DNA from: Chrysomallon squamiferum
Lineage: Eukaryota; Mollusca; Gastropoda; Neomphalida; Peltospiridae
DNA: 64,000 nt
Direction: 5' to 3'
Assembly (NCBI GenBank): GCA_012295275.1
Contig: CM022676.1
Span: 15,454,622-15,518,621, forward strand
In this document: piece by piece, positions 47,507-64,000 of the stretch
How the letters are laid out: every line of letters begins with the position of its first letter
Numbering within the stretch: position 1 is the stretch's first letter
Made by a program: the position numbers and the translations under genes
Notes under the pieces: model-generated
Database searches by the model: none
What the model was told of the DNA's origin: nothing
Seen by the model: the letters and a program-made list of their open reading frames with translations, nothing else

Positions 47507-48192
47507 ATTGTATATTGTATATTGTAATTTGTCCTATTTTTTTTCTGTTTTTCACTCTATTTCCTGTTATTATTATAATTAATTAGAAACTAAATTTTAT
47601 ATTTGATAAATGCATTTTTTATACAGCATAGTGTTAATCATTGCACTAATTATGTTTTCATTGTAAAACAATTGTTAGATCTAAAGCAGCCAATGATCAA
47701 TAATGTAAATAATGCATAGAAGTCCCTTATTCTGATTATTCATATTAAATCCAATTATCTGAAGAGGTATATTTGAGGTTGCATTGAGCTCTTTATTTCA
47801 GATTAAGCTTTTTATAGCTGATGTTTTCATATATTTAATTTCTCATTTAACTACTTAAGAATACTAGATATTTGGGAATACATTTATGTTTTGAAAGTTG
47901 TGACATGTTTTATACAAAGTGGTGTGAAAAATGTTTATATTTAAAACTAATGGTAGATGATGGGCATAAAAGAAAACAACATATATTTATATTTATTACC
48001 TTGTTGTTTTTTTCTAGTTTTAACAATTATTTTCTTTAATTTAAAAAAACAAAAACAAAATCTGTTTTTGGAAAACTAATGAACAGTAAAGTGGTGAGAG
48101 AGATTTAGTGGGACAGACTGAATATGAGAGAGAGAGAGAGAGTTACGCAATTTATTTTTATTTATTTATGGTCACTGTTTCTTCTTCTTCTT

Positions 48193-48223
<31 letters not shown>

Positions 48224-49204
48224 TTATTATTATTATTATTATTATTATGATTATTATTGCCATGATAACAGATTATAAGAGTCTTATAGCTGCAAAAATT
48301 TAGTACTTGTATCTTTCTGACTGGCGTACATATTGCAATCTTATTTCGCACCTACTCTTTATGATGGTCACCCTGTTTTGAACGGTTCCTTGAGTAAGAA
48401 TAACTGACAGGTTATATAAATATGTCCGTCCGGCTGTGTATCTGTCCATCTACTAACTTTGTATATGCCTGTCTTATTATTATTACCACTGTTGTAGATA
48501 TGAATACACTGATATTGGCGAATGGAAAATAACTAAAATTATCTTCTGATGAGGAACGGTAGATCCTCTCGCATCATTTTCATTCTTAACTTAAAGATTA
48601 AAAAACTTGAGTAATTATTTGCTGAAAATTCGAAATGTATATAAAAATAATAATAACAAAATAAATAAATAAATAAATGAAATAAACACCTCGTTATATC
48701 TTCATTTTATCCCATTAAAAAGAAACGAAAATACACAAATCAGTAGATATTACCTTACAATAATTACATATTGATAGTTGTTTCTTCAGCACCTGTTTTG
48801 AAAAGTCTGTCTGATTTTTGACGTCTCGTATATTGTCTTTAGAAAACTTTTTGTAATAGATATTACACATCTTAACACACGTGTCAAATTCAAGGTTAAA
48901 CGGTGAATTAAAATAAGACTACGTTGCTTTACACTTAAACTTTTTACTTTTTGCGTTCCTTAAATGAATTATCATTTAAAATTATAATTTAAAGTTTTAC
49001 AGGCAAGAGATTATCATTTTATTTATATAGAAATTGTAGAAGTAATAGTAGCAGCAGTAGTAACATCAAATGAATTTTAAAAATCGGAATGATATTTTCG
49101 TGTTATGTCATTAAAATAAATAAAGTATAAACAACACTATTAATAGTAACAATAATTAGAGAACTAAGTGGTAAAACATAACAATTAATTAGATATATTA
49201 CCTA
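45090..49204. other. PCSK7 3' flank and intergenic DNA
   Basis: AT-rich, with ATT runs (46288-46350, 47055-47127), (CA)n near 46876-46903, (TTC)n-(ATT)n at 48180-48248 and the tandem duplication at 47147-47475. The first part is presumably the PCSK7 3' untranslated region, but no end site can be fixed. No coding sequence seen. Confidence 0.6.
47147..47475 (+). repeat. Direct duplication of about 145 bp, period about 185
   Basis: TTTTAATAACAGTACAGCCA ... TTTACTTTTCAGATGCATTA occurs at about 47157-47285 and again at 47350-47475 with few differences, so it is recent. Confidence 0.85.
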
Positions 49205-49273
49205 GTCACTAAACACGTGAAATATAAACAGCAATTACAACGACTTGAAACACTGATGAAAGGAACTGTGTCA

Positions 49274-51015
<1,742 letters not shown>

Positions 51016-51021
51016 CTGTAA

Positions 51022-52639
51022 ATACAGTGAAATAAAAATACTTACTTAGATACATACATGTTTGCTGTTGCCTTTGTACCATACACATATATATATACAT
51101 ACGTATATGCATACATACAACCATATATAAATATATAAATGCATATGAAGCAAACTTCTCTGTCATGTTGGTTTCGTTCATACTTTAAACTGCATAGGCA
51201 GCGCACACAAGAAGGGACAAACAGTCTAAATACTCGCCCTTTTGTACTAAATCTTCGCCTTATTTTAACCCATGGCAAATTTCAACTCGCCCTCTTCTCC
51301 ATCTTTTTTCCTTTATTTTTTTATTTTGTTGTTCATTTATTTATTTATTTTTACTATTTTATTTATTTATTTATTTAAATATTTAATAAATATATCACTT
51401 GGAAGTTGAAAGGATCGACACATCTTGACTCCATTTTTGTCCAAAGATCACGTAAATACATTTTGCGATAGGGCAGAGGACTTCTGTTATTTTCATTTAA
51501 TTATATTTTTTAATACATCATGTGACCGACTCTATGAACAGTAGTAGAAATGCATTGTTTTGCAGTTGTGGTCACAGTTCGAAAAAAAAAAAAAAGAAAC
51601 AGTTCTTTTTAAATGTCTATAAACATTAAATTAACTGAGATGGACATGATAACTGTCCATACAGAATCAGTTGTTCAATAAGAATTACAAACCAACGTAA
51701 GCAGTGGTCAGAGACTTCAGAAAGCAGGCTGCAAGTAATCATCCACAAATATAAGAAACGTTTTTGTTAAATAATTTTATCAATTATAGGATGAGTCTAT
51801 ATATAATATTTTGATAAAGGGTTTATTTTATTAGAAACAGAACATCGATATATACATGCAGATGTTTAATGTTATGTTTGTGACAATGGTTTCGTCATGT
51901 CGTATTCTCATTTCGCTTTTACAAAATCTCACTTCGCCCTCATATGTTAAGAGAAAGATGTGACTTCTTCCTTTTTTCTTCTATCGTATCGTGAACCCTG
52001 CGTAGCTAAATCTTTCTGTTTACACAGTGTATTTGTTGTAAACTCTTCTATTAATTTAGGTTTGGAAAGTTCGCTCTTCCATTCGTACGAATTTATTAAG
52101 ACAGTGCAAAATGTGCGCCATATACTTATTTATGCAGACATCTGCTTTTGACACTAAATCGAAATGAATGAATTCACTAATAATTTTTATTTTATTTAAC
52201 TGTATGTAATAATTACAAAACGTGTGACATCACTGTTTGTTAATCCTTAAAAGAAACGCGATCATTTAATATCGCGCCGTATCCTAATCACAAGCAAACT
52301 GCTGTTATTGTTTACAACGTGATCGTAATTGCAAAATTGTGTGCAATATTGACAACACTAATTATTATTTTGTTCTAGAATTTTCTCCCGTGGAGATGTC
52401 ACTTCACTGCCTGATGATTTCAACTCTGGGTTTAACTCCAACTTTGTTGGTAAACTTCGTTGTCTGCCGAATAAAAGCTAATATGGGGTTAATTGTGCTG
52501 AAGAATAATGAGACGATCTGTAGACAAACACGAATCCTGATATGTTTTCATTTCATTTATCTGGGTCTTGGTTTGCCTGCCTGGAGATGCCAGATTTCAG
52601 TGTCATAGTGTGCCTTTCAATAAACACACTGCTTTGTAG
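51022..52639. other. Intergenic DNA without recognised features
   Basis: Contains (TTTA)n around 51330-51375 and otherwise unique AT-rich sequence. The frame at 52339-52608 has no recognisable domain and no splice support. Confidence 0.55.
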
Positions 52640-52885
52640 GTGTTAGGCAGAGTAGATATTTTGATTTATAAAACACCTTCCTTGGGAATGCTTTCAGCTT
52701 CTGGCGATTTGGAAATGTAATCAACCATAACAATTGCAATTTATTTCCACTTATATCCTCCTGTAAAGGGTCTATTAAGTCAATTTCAACTTTATTCATA
52801 ATCTGCAAGATACGAATACAAAATGGTTGAACAGAAAATTTGAGCTCTAACATTCCCTGTTTTGAGTGAAATTCACTAATTGCAT
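52640..52885 (-). mobile_element. LTR-retrotransposon integrase core fragment, decayed
   Basis: Minus-strand frames give VEIDLIDPLQEDISGN and, after a one-base shift, a block of the VDYISK..EAE type. This is the first part of a retroviral-type (rve) integrase core as in Ty3/gypsy elements. The catalytic Asp of the VEIDLIDPL block is visible. The rest is missing. Confidence 0.6.
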
Positions 52886-52998
52886 TTTACATACTAGACA
52901 AACATATCACATTTTTAAGACACTTTTTATTTGTTTTCAACATTACATTAGATACAGCTCCACGCAATTTGTGTTTAAAATAATAATAATAATAACTT

Positions 52999-53640
52999 AC
53001 CTGAAAAGGTTCTGACACAAGTATTAGCTCAATGGGTGTTGTCTTGGAGAAGGCAGAGAAGTGAAAGGTCGCTCAGCTGAACTTCGGTGTCGCTCCTGCA
53101 TCCCGCAAGTGAGTCTAAGGGAGGTCGATAACCACCTCAGCCGCCACAAGGACAAGCTTCAGTTCGTGGACGCAGTGGAGAAACTGGATAAGGTGGGCTG
53201 AACTGAACTGTTCACAACGAAATGTGGACTATATTCATCGCCATCACGAACTTATGCGAACTTATAGTGCTGTTCTCTAGACTGTATTAACTTATTTTAA
53301 CTGTATTTAACTGTACATTCTGTTAAGCAAACTTATAGTGTTATTCTCTAGACAATGCAAATTATTAGATTATGCGTTATGTTATGCGGACTTATAGTTC
53401 TGTTATTTTTATTGGGCCGTGCCCATTATTCACATAGATAGTGGGGTAGAGAGTATCTGGGTGTCTGACAGATGTGAGTCTGACTAATGGGGGAGGGGAA
53501 CACCCTGGAGACAGCCTTTCTGAATTTACTTTGCAACTTTAATGCCAATTCTAAGTTTGTTAAAACCCAGTGTTTCTTAGTTTATTAAATAACTGAACTT
53601 CCCCTAATTATAATATAATAACCCATGTGCGTCTGCATAC
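52999..53640 (+). mobile_element. Possible retroelement 3' region
   Basis: Unlike its surroundings, this part is G+C-rich. A plus-strand frame without an ATG reads LREVDNHLSRHKDKLQFVDA and stops at about 53200. A direct repeat around GAACTTATAGTGCTGTTCTC (53260-53355) and a purine-rich GGGGGAGGGGAACA (53490) follow. This resembles the 3' end and LTR of a retroelement, but no terminal repeat pair could be shown. Confidence 0.35.
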
Positions 53641-54204
53641 GACCTGCCCTGTATTTATCCCCCCTTTTTCTGACATTAATTAGGTAAACATTTAAGACCT
53701 CGACAAATATAAATTACAAACCTGAATTATACAAGACAGCAAAACAAATATTATCGTAAATAATAATATACTTAAGATAAAATGTAGCAGACATTCTGCT
53801 TTAAAAGAACATATAAAAATAAGGTTTTGTTAATATTATATAATTCACTACATAGAAAACAAAATTACAATTAAAAACAAGTCTGGCAAAGAGGCACTAA
53901 TGAGGTTCCGTCACAACAATAGTAAATACTTTAAAACCTGCTTCCTTTTTTTAAAACAATGCAGCTTGTTGAAATACATAAGTAGATTGACTTCCTTGTT
54001 CGAGGAAAGTTTTGAACAAATTTCATTGGCTGCTCTAACAGGAAGAAGAAATGATTGTAGATAGCTAAGAAAAGTCAGATTTTATGCAGTTCATAACATC
54101 CTTTTTGCGACTGCGTTAATTTGAAAATAAGTTATTGTTATTACTATTTCAGTTGATTTCTTTTTATATTACTATTGTTATTGTTATTATTGTTGTTATT
54201 CATG

Positions 54205-54263
<59 letters not shown>

Positions 54264-54436
54264 GAATGTTTCACTGTCTATCTTATGCGGTTTTCATGTT
54301 ATTATAGTTACTCTTCATGCTGCTCTTAATAATAATTGTGTTTGATGTTGTTAGTATTATTATTATTGTTTTGTTATTATTATTATAATTATTATTATTG
54401 TTGTTGTTGTTGTTATTATTTTTATTATTGTTTCAG

Positions 54437-62685
<8,249 letters not shown>

Positions 62686-62887
62686 GTAATAATGTTTTAC
62701 TTTCAGTTAAACTGTTTAATTTATAAACAATGATCAAATATGGGTATATTGTCATTTTCACCATACAAAGTCAATTAAACTTGGAAATTAAGACTTGTGC
62801 TTGAAGTTAGCAGGTAGTACATTTTGATTAGTATTTATTCTAATGAATTTCAATCTGACAAATCTATTTGTGTTTTATATATCCTAG

Positions 62888-62925
62888 ATTCAACGCAGAG
62901 GCCTATAAGAATGCTCACATTTTTG
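62888..62925 (+). pseudogene. SRCR gene 2, domain C, second-half exon truncated by deletion
   Basis: After TATCCTAG the exon begins FNAEAYKNAH and then leaves homology. The next bases (TTTTTGGATTGATTAAAGT) resemble intron sequence that follows intact C exons (TTGGATTATTTTAAAGT at 15412). A deletion of about 180 bases has joined exon start to intron. Confidence 0.75.
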
Positions 62926-63209
62926 GATTGATTAAAGTAAAATTTATTCTTTCTATGAATGAATTTCAAAGTTTTCTTTAACTAAGAAAATTACATGTTT
63001 TATAGAATAATGCCCGTCAACATTGTGCACTCTCTGTTTTTGTATTTCTGTCAGTAGGTTTCTCTGTATATTTGTGTGTATATATAAATTTATATATCCA
63101 CATATTTATTACCTGTGCATATATGTCAGCTGTGGACTTCAGGGCAATTTTTTATTATTATGAAGGCTTCAGATGAAAATGGAATGTTCACATTGCTGAT
63201 ACCTTCAAA

Positions 63210-63336
<127 letters not shown>

Positions 63337-63589
63337 GTCTATGACCGAAGAAGAAAAAAATGGCTGCTGCGACTATTCTGACATTGTGACAGCGATCTGG
63401 CGATGTTTGTGGAGAAAGTGAGATATACCTGCTCGTGCTGTCGCAGAAACCAAATGCACTGAAATCAAATTTTCTTACACTGAATCAACATTATCGAAAA
63501 ATAAAAGGAATAATTTATCCTGTTATAATGGGTCGCAGTCCGGGCTTAGCGGTAAACCTATGTTATGAAGCAATGTGAGAGTTTAACGC

Positions 63590-64000
63590 CAGACAAAGCT
63601 TTCTCAACGTCGTTCATGACAGTATCATATCACGACTCCGACAAGGTGTAAACATAACTGGGCAAGTGCGAGATCGATCCACGTTCTGGTAGACCGCGAT
63701 TAACTATTCCAAGGGAATGTAGGTCACCGGTCCGAAAGTGCTCCACGTTTAGCCCGTACTGTGCAGGATATCGGCTAGAATGCACCAACATTGGCGACAT
63801 AGATAATGAGATCAGACATCATGCACTGACGAATTCAGGTTTTGTGTTCAGTTTGTGGATGGTAGGCGACGGAGGGAGAATACGTTGGAGAAAACTTCAT
63901 TCAGCCTGACCGAGATGGCTGCGGCAGCAGCATGGACTGGGTCTGCTTTCACAGTGGAAGTAAAGCAGATCCCGTTTTCATTCACGGAAACACGACTGTT
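63590..64000 (+). mobile_element. Decayed Tc1/mariner transposase, running off the window
   Basis: Shifting frames give, in order, SIISRLRQG (helix-turn-helix), PRSGRPRLTIPRE, DEFRF around the first catalytic Asp of the DDE/D triad, and DPVFIHGN near the end. At least three frame changes separate them. Base composition is more G+C-rich than the surroundings. The 3' end and inverted repeats are outside the window. Confidence 0.8.

Noticed and set aside
52339-52608. 89-codon frame with a hydrophobic end
   Set aside because: No recognised domain, no splice sites in suitable phase, and it neighbours retroelement debris.

Overview
The window looks like nuclear DNA of a soft-bodied lophotrochozoan, most probably a cephalopod such as an octopus. 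This is an inference from its texture: AT-rich sequence, very long (ATT)n, (CT)n and (CA)n microsatellites, tRNA-derived SINEs, decayed LINE, Tc1/mariner and LTR-element pieces, long introns with GT-AG boundaries, and animal-type genes (SRCR, PCSK7, ZNFX1). No species-diagnostic sequence is present. There are no bacterial features.

Layout. (1) 1-15363, plus strand: an array of scavenger receptor cysteine-rich (SRCR) domains of the six-cysteine group A type. Each domain is split over two exons of about 145 and 176 nt with a phase-2 intron inside and phase-1 introns between domains. Three domain types (called A, B, C here) repeat in the order A-B-C. The start of the gene is upstream of the window and its 3' end is not seen. 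(2) 15364-18880: (CT)n, a SINE, a 200-N assembly gap and a 1.9-kb array of about 40-bp repeats. (3) 18885-26145, minus strand: a ZNFX1-like RNA helicase in two coding exons. The second exon completes a C-terminal RZ-type zinc finger and then runs into a roughly 530-residue Arg/Ser/Asn-rich tail. (4) 26146-32299: non-coding DNA with a 660-bp terminal-inverted-repeat element, a candidate terminal exon of an unknown gene (29138-29352) and a ghost copy of a PCSK7 exon. (5) 32300-45089, plus strand: a complete-looking 16-exon PCSK7 (proprotein convertase 7) gene, with minisatellites sitting directly on several splice sites. (6) 45090-54436: intergenic DNA with a broken minus-strand gene for a secreted chitin-binding (peritrophin-A) protein and fragments of retroelements. 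(7) 54437-62925, plus strand: a second SRCR array that starts with its own signal-peptide exon and carries decayed domains. (8) 63590-64000: a decayed Tc1/mariner transposase running off the window.

The genes are not an operon. Two themes recur. One is extracellular or cytosolic recognition: SRCR ectodomains outside the cell and a ZNFX1-type RNA helicase inside it. The other is birth and death by tandem duplication, seen in SRCR exons, NFX1 fingers, the ZNFX1 tail and splice-site repeats. PCSK7 is a secretory-pathway protease and could process secreted or membrane proteins, but nothing here links it to its neighbours.
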